64,000 nt of DNA, taken from DASZHJ01 sp963735465. GTDB lineage: Bacteria > Pseudomonadota > Alphaproteobacteria > ATCC43930 > CGMCC-115725. Under the pieces are notes generated by a model. The model did not search any database. It was given only the letters and a program-made list of their open reading frames with translations, and was not told the DNA's origin. The stretch lies in NCBI GenBank assembly GCA_963735465.1, contig CAVTLA010000001.1:1674001-1738000 (forward strand), in the 5' to 3' direction. Both the position numbers and the translations under genes were made by a program. Positions 1 through 7,963 of the stretch are shown here, one piece after another (position 1 is the stretch's first letter; every line of letters begins with the position of its first letter).

Positions 1-72
1 GTGAGGTTCGCGGTTCTCCCGTAAGTCAAGCGGATCATTGCAAAAAATTTAGGCGTGCCATGCAAAATCTGC

Positions 73-101
73 GTGACGATGCGGCAAAAGTTAAATACAC
101 T
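73..101 (+). promoter_or_regulatory. Candidate sigma-70-type promoter for small RNA
   Basis: GTGACG (73-78) and TACACT (96-101) are separated by 17 bp, matching four of six bases of each sigma-70 consensus hexamer. The predicted start lies at about 107, exactly where a stable stem (GGACCCGA) begins. The agreement with the structured RNA and terminator downstream supports it; the hexamers alone are modest. Confidence 0.45.
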
Positions 102-105
102 CCAT

Positions 106-262
106 GGACCCGATGACGAAAGAAATAATGTTTCGCGTCGGCCCAAGTTTAGGGAGGAACAGCCGCGAGGCGGCGCTTGGGGGAGATGGACCCTCGGGTC
201 CGAACCAAGAAGAATGAGGACAAAGCGCAGCTTCGGCAAGATCCACGGATCTTGCCGTATTT
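106..262 (+). ncRNA. Putative structured small RNA, family not recognised
   Basis: No convincing protein is encoded here, but the sequence folds in nested stems: GGACCCGA (106-113) pairs with TCGGGTCC (194-201); CCCAAG (142-147) pairs with CTTGGG (176-181); and GCCGC (162-166) pairs with GCGGC (170-174). A strong intrinsic terminator ends the segment and a promoter-like sequence precedes it, giving a transcript of about 155 nt. Several GGA motifs (152-158, 183-190, 216-218) are single-stranded or in loops, as in CsrA/RsmA-sequestering RNAs, but that is only a suggestion. I compared it by eye with 6S, SRP, tmRNA and RNase P signatures and found none. The neighbouring gene on the other strand converges on it. 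Confidence 0.5.
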
Positions 263-266
263 TTTT
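234..266 (+). terminator. Rho-independent terminator of the small RNA
   Basis: CGGCAAGAT (234-242) and ATCTTGCCG (249-257) form a 9-bp perfect stem around CCACGG, whose ends can add two more pairs. It is followed at once by TATTTTTTT. The T-run is only on the plus strand, so it ends a plus-strand transcript rather than the convergent glycosylase gene. Confidence 0.8.
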
Positions 267-308
267 GTGCCTTCCGCCCTTCCTCAATAAAAATCTGAAC
301 GGAAGCCT

Positions 309-872
309 CTAGGCTGTTGATTTCGCTTTCTTCGCCTTGCGGTTCCACGCCGGCTTCAGGGCGAGCACCTGGGCATAGACGGGGCAGCGCTCCACATGGG
401 CGCCGGGAAGGTATCCCAGGCTCATCAGGAACTCGCCGACGATCTCGCCGCCGGTGAATTTGAACGTCTTCTTGAAGAGCTTCACCCACTCCGCCTTTGT
501 GAGGGGGTGATGAAGATCTAGCCACTTGGCGAAGGAGCCGTGCTCCCGGCGGATCGCCTGCAGGCGCTTCGCATTCTCGATCGCCGCGTCGATCTTGAGC
601 CGGTTGCGGATGATGCCGGCGTCACCGAGCAGGCGCTTCACGTCCTTGGCGCCGAACCCCGCCACGCTGTCGATGTCGAAGCCGCGATAGGCGGCCTTGA
701 ACGCCGCGCGCTTGTTGAGGATGGTGAGCCAGGAGAGGCCGGCCTGGTTGATCTCCAGCACCAGGCGCTCGAACAGCACGGCATCGTCGGTGCTGGGAAA
801 TCCGTACTCGCTGCCGTGATAGGGCGCGTGGACGGCATGGCCGGGGGCGGCATCGCAGTAGGCGGCAGTCAT
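309..872 (-). CDS. tag: DNA-3-methyladenine glycosylase I
   Basis: Base-excision repair enzyme that removes 3-methyladenine from alkylated DNA. The 187-residue product has the same length as E. coli Tag. The zinc-binding residues of the family are in place: Cys6 and His19 near the N-terminus (YHGSEYG corresponds to the YHDNEWG segment) and His159/Cys163 near the C-terminus (HVERCP). The likely catalytic Glu40 lies in LVLEINQAGLSW. The start ATG at 870-872 overlaps the stop of the upstream DUF1467 gene in an ATGA junction, so the two are translationally coupled. It is the last gene of the long minus-strand run that starts at nuoA. Confidence 0.93.
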   Translation of the reverse strand: MTAAYCDAAPGHAVHAPYHGSEYGFPSTDDAVLFERLVLEINQAGLSWLTILNKRAAFKAAYRGFDIDSVAGFGAKDVKRLLGDAGIIRNRLKIDAAIENAKRLQAIRREHGSFAKWLDLHHPLTKAEWVKLFKKTFKFTGGEIVGEFLMSLGYLPGAHVERCPVYAQVLALKPAWNRKAKKAKSTA

Positions 873-1099
873 TGCCGGAAGCTCCAGATGTCGGAGACGG
901 TGATGGCGTAGAGGATACCCCAGAGCACCGCTGATATCACCGTGGTCGCCAGGGCCTTGATGCCGAGGCGCGGATTGGCCGGGGCGCCGGCGGCCTTTCC
1001 GATCTCGTCCTCCGCGGGCGTGACGCCGATCGGCAGCATCGCGAAGATCACGATCCACCAGATCACGACGAAGCTGGCAATGCCGACGAACCAGTTCAT
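869..1099 (-). CDS. DUF1467 family membrane protein
   Basis: A 76-residue protein with two hydrophobic segments (about residues 3-23 and 50-72) separated by a short polar loop with TPAEDEIGKAAGAP. This matches the alphaproteobacterial DUF1467 family, which is commonly found just downstream of the methylmalonyl-CoA epimerase gene, as here. Its function is unknown. It is probably an inner-membrane protein. It lies 12 bp downstream of mce and overlaps tag by 4 bp, so it is probably co-transcribed with both. Confidence 0.85.
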   Translation of the reverse strand: MNWFVGIASFVVIWWIVIFAMLPIGVTPAEDEIGKAAGAPANPRLGIKALATTVISAVLWGILYAITVSDIWSFRQ

Positions 1100-1111
1100 G
1101 GGCGGCGCTCC

Positions 1112-1516
1112 TCAGACCTGCTCCAGCTCGATCAGCGTGCCGAAGAAGTCCTTGGGATGGAGGAACAGCACGGGCTTGTCGTGGGCGCCGAGCTTGGGCT
1201 CGCCGTCGCCGAGGACGCGCGCGCCCTCCGCTTTCAGACGATCCCGCGCCGCCAGGATGTCGTCGACCTCGTAGCAGACGTGATGCAGCCCGCCGGAGGG
1301 ATTGCGCTCCAGGAACGAGCGCACCGGCGATCCCTCCCCCAGCGGCTCCAGGAGCTCGATCTTGGTGTTGGGGAGATTCACGAAGACGACGGTGACGCCG
1401 TGCGCCGGCAGCGCCATCGGCGCCGAGACGGTGGCGCCCAGCGCGCCCCGATAGAGCGCCGACGCCTTGGCGACGTCGGGCACCACGATCGCCACATGAT
1501 TGAGCCGTCCGATCAT
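1112..1516 (-). CDS. mce: Methylmalonyl-CoA epimerase
   Basis: Interconverts (S)- and (R)-methylmalonyl-CoA in propionyl-CoA catabolism. The 134-residue product is a full-length vicinal-oxygen-chelate (glyoxalase-fold) protein with the paired beta-alpha-beta-beta-beta modules. Visible metal ligands are His7 in LNHVAIVV, the histidine pair in GGLHHVCYEV and the C-terminal Glu in GTLIELEQ. The start chosen is the ATG giving MIGRLNHVAIVV. An upstream in-frame extension runs into the palindromic repeat and is not protein-like. The position after rnj and before DUF1467 is conserved in alphaproteobacteria. Confidence 0.93.
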   Translation of the reverse strand: MIGRLNHVAIVVPDVAKASALYRGALGATVSAPMALPAHGVTVVFVNLPNTKIELLEPLGEGSPVRSFLERNPSGGLHHVCYEVDDILAARDRLKAEGARVLGDGEPKLGAHDKPVLFLHPKDFFGTLIELEQV

Positions 1517-1611
1517 CGCCTGCCTCCGATCTCCAATCGCCCGCTCCGTCGCGGTCCCGGTTTCTTTGCCACGAGAACGAATCCGCGCAGCGTATCTGAA
1601 CCATCCAAAAC

Positions 1612-1698
1612 CGTCATGGCCGGGCTTGACCCGGCCATCCACGCCTTGTTTCTGCCGCCGCGAAGGCGTGGATGACCGGGTCAAGCCCGGTCATGACG
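1612..1698. repeat. Palindromic intergenic repeat, family B copy 1
   Basis: Inverted arms CGTCATGGCCGGGCTTGACC and its near complement at 1678-1698, with an inner CCATCCACGCC / GGCGTGGATG pair and a short loop, make an 87-bp stem-loop. Related copies lie at 43976-44056 and, split by an insertion, at 51915-51935 plus 52282-52353. It sits between mce and rnj inside an otherwise tight gene run. Confidence 0.8.
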
Positions 1699-1760
1699 AG
1701 CCAGAGGGGCGCCGGGCGTGACGTAGGAAGAAGTGCTCGCTCGCCAGCTCAAATGATCCC

Positions 1761-3434
1761 TCAGACCCGCACCACATGTACCTCGGTCACCGGCCGCTTG
1801 CCGGTCTTGGCCTTGAGGGCGCGGCGCACCGCGACCCGGGCCGCCTCGGTGACGGCGGCATCGTCCCGCCGCTCCCGGGACTTCAATGCGGCGACCGCGC
1901 GCCCGACCTCGGTGCCGAGATGCACCAGCATTCTCGCATCGGGATCGCCCACGCCCTGCAGCGTGACGCGGGGCGCCGCCAGCATCTCGCCGGCCTCGTC
2001 CAGCACCACCGTCGCCACCGCCGACCCGTTGAAGGTCATGCGGCGGCGGTTCTTCCAGCCCTCGCCGGTCAGCGACATCAGCGACGTGCCGTCGACGGCA
2101 AGGCGCCCGGTCGGAACATGGGCGATGACCGAGGCCGGCAGCGGCCCCAGCCGCACCATGTCGCCGTTCTGCGCCAGCACCACCTGGGGCGTCTGGCACT
2201 CCTCGGCGAGGCGCGCCTGGGCCTTCATGTGGCGGAGCTCGCCGTGCACCGGCACCGCCACGGTGGGCCGCACCATCTGGTACATGCGCGTGAGCTCGCC
2301 TTGCGCCGGATGGCCGGAGACGTGGACGAAGTGATCCTCCTCGGTCATCAGCTTGACGCCGATGTCGGTGAGCTTGTTGTGCAGGCGCCCGATCGGCCGC
2401 TCGTTGCCGGGGATGATGCGGGAGGAGAAGATCACGGTGTCGCCCGCCTCCAGCACCACATGGGGATGCTCGTCGTCGGCGATGCGTGAGAGCGCCGAGC
2501 GCGGCTCGCCCTGGCTGCCGGTGCAGATGTAGAGCACCTTGTCGCGGGGCAGGTAGGCTCCCTCCTCGTCGGTGAGGAAGCGCGCCACGCCCTTGAGATA
2601 GCCCGTATCCCGCGCCGCCTTCTCGATGCGCCAGAGCGAGCGCCCGACCAATGCCACCTGGCGATCGTGGGCGGCGGCGGCCGAAGCGATCGAGCTGAGG
2701 CGCGCCACGTTGCTGGCGAAGCAGGCCACCGCCACGCGCTGCTCGCATTGCCCGACCAGCTCCGTCAGCGAGCGCCCCACCGACGCCTCGGAGCCGGTCT
2801 CGCCGGGGCGGAGCGCGTTGGTGCTGTCGCAGATCATCGCCAGCACGCCCTCGTCCCCCAGGCGCTTCAGCGCCGCCTCGTCGGTGGTGGGACCCACGAC
2901 GGGCTCGGGATCGAGCTTCCAGTCGCCGGTATGCAGCACCGTGCCGACGGGCGTGCGCAGCACCACCGCGTTCGGCTCGGGGATCGAGTGGGTGAGCGTG
3001 ATCAGCTCCAGCTCGAAGGGGCCGACGGTGAACTTGCCGGACATCGGCACTTCCACGATCGGCACGTCGAGGTCGGTCTCGGCGAGCTTGGCGCGCAGGA
3101 CCGCGGCGGTGAAGGGCGTCGCATAGACCGTGGCCTTGAGGCGCGGCCAGAGGTGCTCGATCGCGCCCAGATGGTCCTCGTGGGCATGGGTCAGCACGAT
3201 GCCGACGAGGGCCTTGCGGCGCTCCACGATGAAGCCGGGATCGGCCATGATCACCTCGATCCCCGGCATGGTGTCGTCGCCGAAGGAGATGCCGCAGTCG
3301 ATCATCAGCCACTTGCCGGCATAGCCGTAGAGGTTGAGGTTCATGCCGATCTCGCCGGCGCCGCCCAGCGGCAGGAACACCAGCTCGTCGGGTCGGTTCA
3401 GCACCTCGGGCGGCGGCGCTCCCTCCGGGCTCAT
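1761..3434 (-). CDS. rnj: Ribonuclease J
   Basis: Metallo-beta-lactamase/beta-CASP ribonuclease for mRNA decay and rRNA maturation in the cytoplasm, acting as 5'-3' exonuclease and endonuclease. The product is 557 residues, typical for the family. The zinc-binding HxHxDH motif is at residues 83-88 (HAHEDH). Further motifs are visible: CTGSQGEPRSALSRIA, a beta-CASP signature, and HVSGHPAQGEL, which carries the late metal-binding histidine. The start ATG (3432-3434) overlaps the coaX stop as ATGA. Its place between coaX and mce is the usual alphaproteobacterial order. Confidence 0.95.
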   Translation of the reverse strand: MSPEGAPPPEVLNRPDELVFLPLGGAGEIGMNLNLYGYAGKWLMIDCGISFGDDTMPGIEVIMADPGFIVERRKALVGIVLTHAHEDHLGAIEHLWPRLKATVYATPFTAAVLRAKLAETDLDVPIVEVPMSGKFTVGPFELELITLTHSIPEPNAVVLRTPVGTVLHTGDWKLDPEPVVGPTTDEAALKRLGDEGVLAMICDSTNALRPGETGSEASVGRSLTELVGQCEQRVAVACFASNVARLSSIASAAAAHDRQVALVGRSLWRIEKAARDTGYLKGVARFLTDEEGAYLPRDKVLYICTGSQGEPRSALSRIADDEHPHVVLEAGDTVIFSSRIIPGNERPIGRLHNKLTDIGVKLMTEEDHFVHVSGHPAQGELTRMYQMVRPTVAVPVHGELRHMKAQARLAEECQTPQVVLAQNGDMVRLGPLPASVIAHVPTGRLAVDGTSLMSLTGEGWKNRRRMTFNGSAVATVVLDEAGEMLAAPRVTLQGVGDPDARMLVHLGTEVGRAVAALKSRERRDDAAVTEAARVAVRRALKAKTGKRPVTEVHVVRV

Positions 3435-4202
3435 GTCCCGTTCTTGGCGTAGATGAGACGCAGGCCCCAGAGCGTGAGGGTGGGATCGACCTTCTCGATG
3501 ACCGGTGTCGCGCCGTCGAAGACCGGTGCCAACCCGCCGGTGGCGATGACACCCATGGGCTTGCCGTATTCGTGCTTGATGCGCGCCACCAGCCCCTCCA
3601 CCAGCCCGACATAGCCCCAATAGATGCCGGACTGCATGCAGGCGACGGTGTTGGTGCCGATCACCTGCTCGACCCGGCGGATGCGCACGCTCGGCAGCTT
3701 CGCCGCCGCCATGTGGAGCGCGGTCAGGGACAGGTTGATGCCCGGCGCGATGACGCCGCCGCGATAGTTGCCGTCGCTCGTCCACCACGTCGAAGGTGGT
3801 GGCGGTGCCGAAATCCACCACGATCAGCGGCGTCGGATAACGGTTGTGGGCGGCGATGGTGTTGACGAGGCGGTCGGCCCCCACCTCCTCCGGCCGGTCC
3901 ACCAATGCGCGGGCGCCGAGATCGACGCCGGCCTCGCCGACGATGACCGGCTGGCTGCCGCAATAGCGCCGGCACAGGGTCAGCAGATTGAAATTCGCCT
4001 CCGGCACCACGCTGCCGATGATGGTGCCGGTGAGGTCGGTGCGCGCGAGGCCGTCGAGAGCCAGCAGGTGATCGAGCCAGACGACGTATTCGTCGGCGGT
4101 GCGCTTGGGGTCGGTGGCGGCGCGCCATTGGCCGCGCAGCTGGTCGCCGTCCCAGACGGCGAACACCGTGTTCGTGTTGTTGGCATTGATGGCGAGAAGC
4201 AC
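3431..4202 (-). CDS. coaX: Type III pantothenate kinase, broken by one extra base
   Basis: First step of coenzyme A synthesis: ATP-dependent phosphorylation of pantothenate. The ASKHA-fold motifs are present: the N-terminal phosphate loop INANNTNTVFAVWDGD, EEVGADRLVNTIAAHN and IVVDFGTATTFDVVDE. After residue 142 the frame is lost. Removing one base near 3774 restores the reading into ERGNYRGGVIAPG and on to the C-terminal half (MAAAKLPSVRIRRV, ATGGLAPVF), giving a normal length of about 256 residues. The break is therefore probably a sequence error. The phosphate loop has Asn at both the usual Asp (residue 6) and the usual Gly (residue 8) of DxGNT. It lies 24 bp downstream of birA and overlaps rnj. 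Confidence 0.85.
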
Positions 4203-4226
4203 GAGGCGTCTCCCGGGGTTAAATCA

Positions 4227-4976
4227 CTAGGCGGCGGCGGGAAAGACTTCGCCGGCGGCCACCCGCCGGCGCCCGGCCTCGGTCTCCACCAGCAGCGCGC
4301 CGTCGCGGTCGAGATCGACAAAGCGGCCGGTGAAACTCTCGCGCTCCAGGCGGACGCCGATCGCGCGCCCCAGCCCTTGCGCGCGCTCCAGCCAGGCGCG
4401 GCGCAGGGGCTCGAAGCCCTCGCGCTCCCAGCGGTCCGCCCAGGCATGGAACGCCGTCATCAGCGCCGCCAGCACCGTCTCGACGTCAGCAGCGACACCT
4501 AATGCCGCAAGGGAGGTCGCCGGCGTCGCCGCCTCGGCGGGGTGCCTCGCGATATTGACACCGATCCCCGCCACCAGCCAGTCGACGCCATCGCGCGCGG
4601 CGGCGGATTCCAGCAGGATGCCCACAATCTTGCGCCCACCCACCAGGACGTCGTTGGGCCATTTGTAGCGCAGGCGATCCGGGTCCGCGAGCAGCGGCGC
4701 CAGCGTGTCGCCGACCGCCAGGGCCGCGGCAAAGCCAAGCTGCGCCACCGCCGCCGCCGGCCCCGGCGGGCGCAGGAGCACGCTGACGAAGAGGTTGCCG
4801 GGCTGGGAGACCCAGGGCCGCTGGCGCCGGCCGCGCCCGCCGCTCTGGGCGCGGGCCCAGACCACCGTCCAGGCAGCTGCACCCTCGCCCGCCAGTCGCT
4901 TGGCCTCGTCGTTGGTGCTGCCGAGGCTGTCGTAGGCGAGGAGCCGCAGGGGCGCCGGCAGGCGCGGCGCCGTCAT
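4227..4976 (-). CDS. birA: Biotin--[acetyl-CoA-carboxylase] ligase
   Basis: Attaches biotin to the carboxyl carrier protein through biotinyl-AMP. The 249-residue protein has the ligase motif SGGRGRRQRPW (biotinyl-AMP loop), KWPNDVL (biotin binding) and GILLE. The C-terminal SH3-like domain is GVRLERESFTGRFVDLD. It lacks the N-terminal winged-helix domain of E. coli BirA, so it should be a ligase only and not a biotin-operon repressor. The start overlaps the nuoN stop by 4 bp. The link to the nuo operon is a common alphaproteobacterial arrangement. Confidence 0.94.
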   Translation of the reverse strand: MTAPRLPAPLRLLAYDSLGSTNDEAKRLAGEGAAAWTVVWARAQSGGRGRRQRPWVSQPGNLFVSVLLRPPGPAAAVAQLGFAAALAVGDTLAPLLADPDRLRYKWPNDVLVGGRKIVGILLESAAARDGVDWLVAGIGVNIARHPAEAATPATSLAALGVAADVETVLAALMTAFHAWADRWEREGFEPLRRAWLERAQGLGRAIGVRLERESFTGRFVDLDRDGALLVETEAGRRRVAAGEVFPAAA

Positions 4977-6416
4977 CCCGCGAAGAGGGTCGCCGCGGCG
5001 GCGGCGGCGCTGTCCGCCACCAGGGACGGAAAGACGAAGAACACCAGGGTCAGCACCGCGGCGATCGCGACCAGGGCGCTCAGGACCGGGCTCGGCCGAT
5101 CGAAGGCCGGCGCGGGCTCGTCGAAGTACATGATCTTGACGACGCGCACGTAGTAGTAGGAGCCGATCACGCTGGAGAGCACGCCGATGATGGCGAGACC
5201 GTAGAAGCGGGCATCGATGGCGGCGAGGAAGATGTAGAACTTGGCGAGGAAGCCCGCGAGCGGCGGAATGCCCGCGAGCGAGAACATGAAGATGGCAAGC
5301 GCCAGCGCCAGCGCCGGCTGGGTGCGGGCCAATCCCGCGAGGTCGGAGATCTCCTCCACCATCTTGCCGTCCCGGCGCATGCAGAGGATCACCGCGAAGG
5401 CGCCCACGGTCATCACCACGTAGATCGCGAGATAGAAGAGAACGCCCTGCACCCCGTTCGGCCCGCCGGTGGCGAGCCCGATCAGCACATAGCCCATGTT
5501 GGCGATGGAGCTATAGGCCATCAGGCGCTTGATGTTCTTCTGGTTGATGGCGGCGAGCGCGCCCAGGAGCATGGAGGCGATGGAGAGCGCCCAGATCACC
5601 TGCCACCAGTCGCTGACCAGGCGGCCGAAGGGATCGATCATCACCCGCACGAAGAGCGCCATGGCGGCGACCTTGGGCGCCAGCGCGAAGAGCGCGGTCA
5701 CCGGCGTCGGCGCGCCCTCGTAGACATCAGGCGTCCACATGTGGAACGGCACCGCCGAGACCTTGAAGGCGATGCCGACGATGATGAAGACGATGCCGAA
5801 CAGCAGGCCCAGCGACATGGCGCCACCGCCCTGCAGCCCTTGCTGCAGCCCCTCGAAGCTGGTGGTGCCGGCGAAGCCGTAGACCATGGAGGCGCCGAAC
5901 AGCAGCATGCCCGAGGCCAGCGCGCCGAGGACGAAGTACTTGAGGCCGGCCTCCGTGGAGCGCACGGAGTCGCGATCAAAAGCGGCGACGACATAGAGCG
6001 CCAGGCTCTGCAGCTCCAAGCCCGACATAGAGCGAGATCAGGTCGTAGGCCGAGATCATCATGGACATGCCGGCGGTCGACAGCACGACCAGCACCGGAT
6101 ACTCGAAGCGGGCGATGCCCTGGCGGCGGTTGTAGTCGATCGACAGCATGATCGCGAGCGCGGAGCCGCCCAGCGTCAGCAGCTTCATGAAGGCGCCGAA
6201 GCCGTCGGTGATGAACATGCCGTTGAGGCTGACCTTGCGCTCGACGCCGACCTTCAGCACCAGGAGCATGCCCACGACCAGCACGCCCACCGCGCACCAG
6301 GAGACCAGGGTCGCGCTGCGCTCGCCGCGGAAGACGCCCAGCATCAGCAATGCCAGGGCGGCGGCCGCGAGGAAGATCTCCGGCAGGGCTGGCGCGAAAT
6401 CGGGAACCGGGGTCAT
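4973..6416 (-). CDS. nuoN: NADH-quinone oxidoreductase subunit N, broken by one extra base
   Basis: Antiporter-like proton-pumping membrane subunit of complex I. The N-terminal part (MTPVPDFAPALPEIFL to DLISLYVGL) and the C-terminal part (LELQSLALYVVAAF onward) are in different frames. Removing one A at 6018-6019 joins them as SLYVGLELQSLALYVV, the family signature, and gives about 480 residues, the usual length. Many membrane helices are visible, including the conserved Lys/Pro helix KVSAVPFHMWTPDVYEGAP. The single-base insertion is probably a sequence error. It starts 21 bp after nuoM and overlaps birA. Confidence 0.92.
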
Positions 6417-6437
6417 TTTCTTTTTATCCTCGGCTCT

Positions 6438-7953
6438 CTAGCGCTCGGCCAGGTGCGGCGCGGCGTGGGCGCCGGTCGCCACCTGCACGCGCTGCAGCAC
6501 GCCGGCGATCGCCGGCTGCATCGGCTTCAGGAACGAGTTGGGATAGATCCCCATCCAGAACACCACGGCGATCATCGGCACGAAGATCGCGATCTCGCGC
6601 CAGTGCAGGTCCAGCATGGCGCGCACGTCCTCGCGGGTGATCTTCTCGAAGACGATCCGGCGGTAGAGCCAGAGCATGTAGGCGGCGCCGAGGATGATGC
6701 CGGTCGTGGCGAGGAAGGCGACGAGCGTGCTGGCCTCGAAGGCGCCCACCAGGGACAGGAACTCGCCGACGAAGCCGCTGGTGCCGGGGAGACCGATCGA
6801 GGCGAGCGTGAAGATCATGAAGCAGAACGGCGTATTTCGGCATGTTGTGGACGAGGCCGCCGTAGCGCGCGATCTCGCGGGTGTGCAGGCGGTCGTAGAC
6901 CACGCCGACGCAGAGGAAGAGCGCCGCCGACACCACGCCGTGGCTCAGCATCTGGACCATCGCGCCCTGGAGCCCCTCGGGCGTCGCGGTGAAGATCCCC
7001 ATGGTAACGATGCCCATATGGGCGACCGAGGAATAGGCGATCAGCTTCTTCATGTCCTCCTGGGCCAGCGCCACCAGGGAGGTGTAGATGATGGCGACGA
7101 CGCTGAGGCCGAAGACCATCGGCGCGAAATAGGCCGACGCGTCCGGCAGCATCGGCAGCGAGAAGCGGATGAGGCCGTAGCCGCCCATCTTCAGGAGCAC
7201 GCCCGCCAGGATGACGGAGCCGGCGGTGGGCGCCTCCACGTGGGCGTCCGGCAGCCAGGTGTGCACCGGCCACATCGGCACCTTCACCGCGAAGGAGGCG
7301 AAGAAGGCGAGCCAGAGCCAGAACTGCAGCGACTTCGGGAAATCATAGGTGAGCGCGGTCGGGATGTCCGTGGTGCCGGTGACGACGTAGATCGCCAGGA
7401 TCGCCAGCAGCATCAGCACCGAGCCGAGGAGCGTGTAGAGGAAGAACTTGAAGGCGGCATAGACCCGCCGCGGCCCGCCCCAGACGCCGATGATCAGGAA
7501 CATCGGGATCAGCACGCCCTCGAAGAACATGTAGAAGACCACGAAGTCGAGGGCGCAGAACATGCCGACCATCAGCGTCTCGAGGACGAGGAAGGAGATC
7601 ATGTACTCCTTCACGCGGACGGTGATCGCGGCCCAGCTTGCGACGACGCAGATCGGCGTCAGGAACGTCGACAGGATCACGAAGAACAGGGAGATGCCGT
7701 CGATCCCCATGTGATAGCTGATGTTGAACTGCGGCAGCCAGCGCGCGCGCTCGACGAACTGGAAGTCGGCGGAGGTGGGATCGAAGAGCCACCAGACGTA
7801 GAGCGAGATGGCGAAAGTCGCGAGCGACGTCCAGAGCGCGATCCAGCGCGCGTTGTTGGCGACATCAAGCGGCTCGCCGCGCAGACGCAGCAGGAAGGCG
7901 ACGCCGATCAGCGGCACGAAGGTGGTGAGGCTGAGCCAAGGAAGGTCGTGCAT
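6438..7953 (-). CDS. nuoM: NADH-quinone oxidoreductase subunit M, broken by one extra base
   Basis: Second antiporter-like proton-pumping subunit of complex I. The first 380 or so residues read normally (MHDLPWLSLTTFVPLIG, MWPVHTWLPDAHVEAP, AYSSVAHMG). The frame breaks just after HNMPKYAVL. Deleting one G/C pair at 6822 continues it as FMIFTLASIGLPGTSGFVGE and restores a 504-residue protein. The product then has the expected set of about 14 helices with the discontinuous helix lysines. It starts 10 bp after nuoL. Confidence 0.92.
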
Positions 7954-7963
7954 GGTCCCCTCC

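Noticed and set aside
55..312. 85-codon open frame on the plus strand
   Set aside because: It covers a structured RNA and its terminator; the composition is not protein-like and it overlaps the convergent glycosylase end.
1761..4202. One continuous frame joining pantothenate kinase and RNase J
   Set aside because: It arises only because the coaX frame is shifted by an extra base; the two products are distinct proteins with an ATGA junction.
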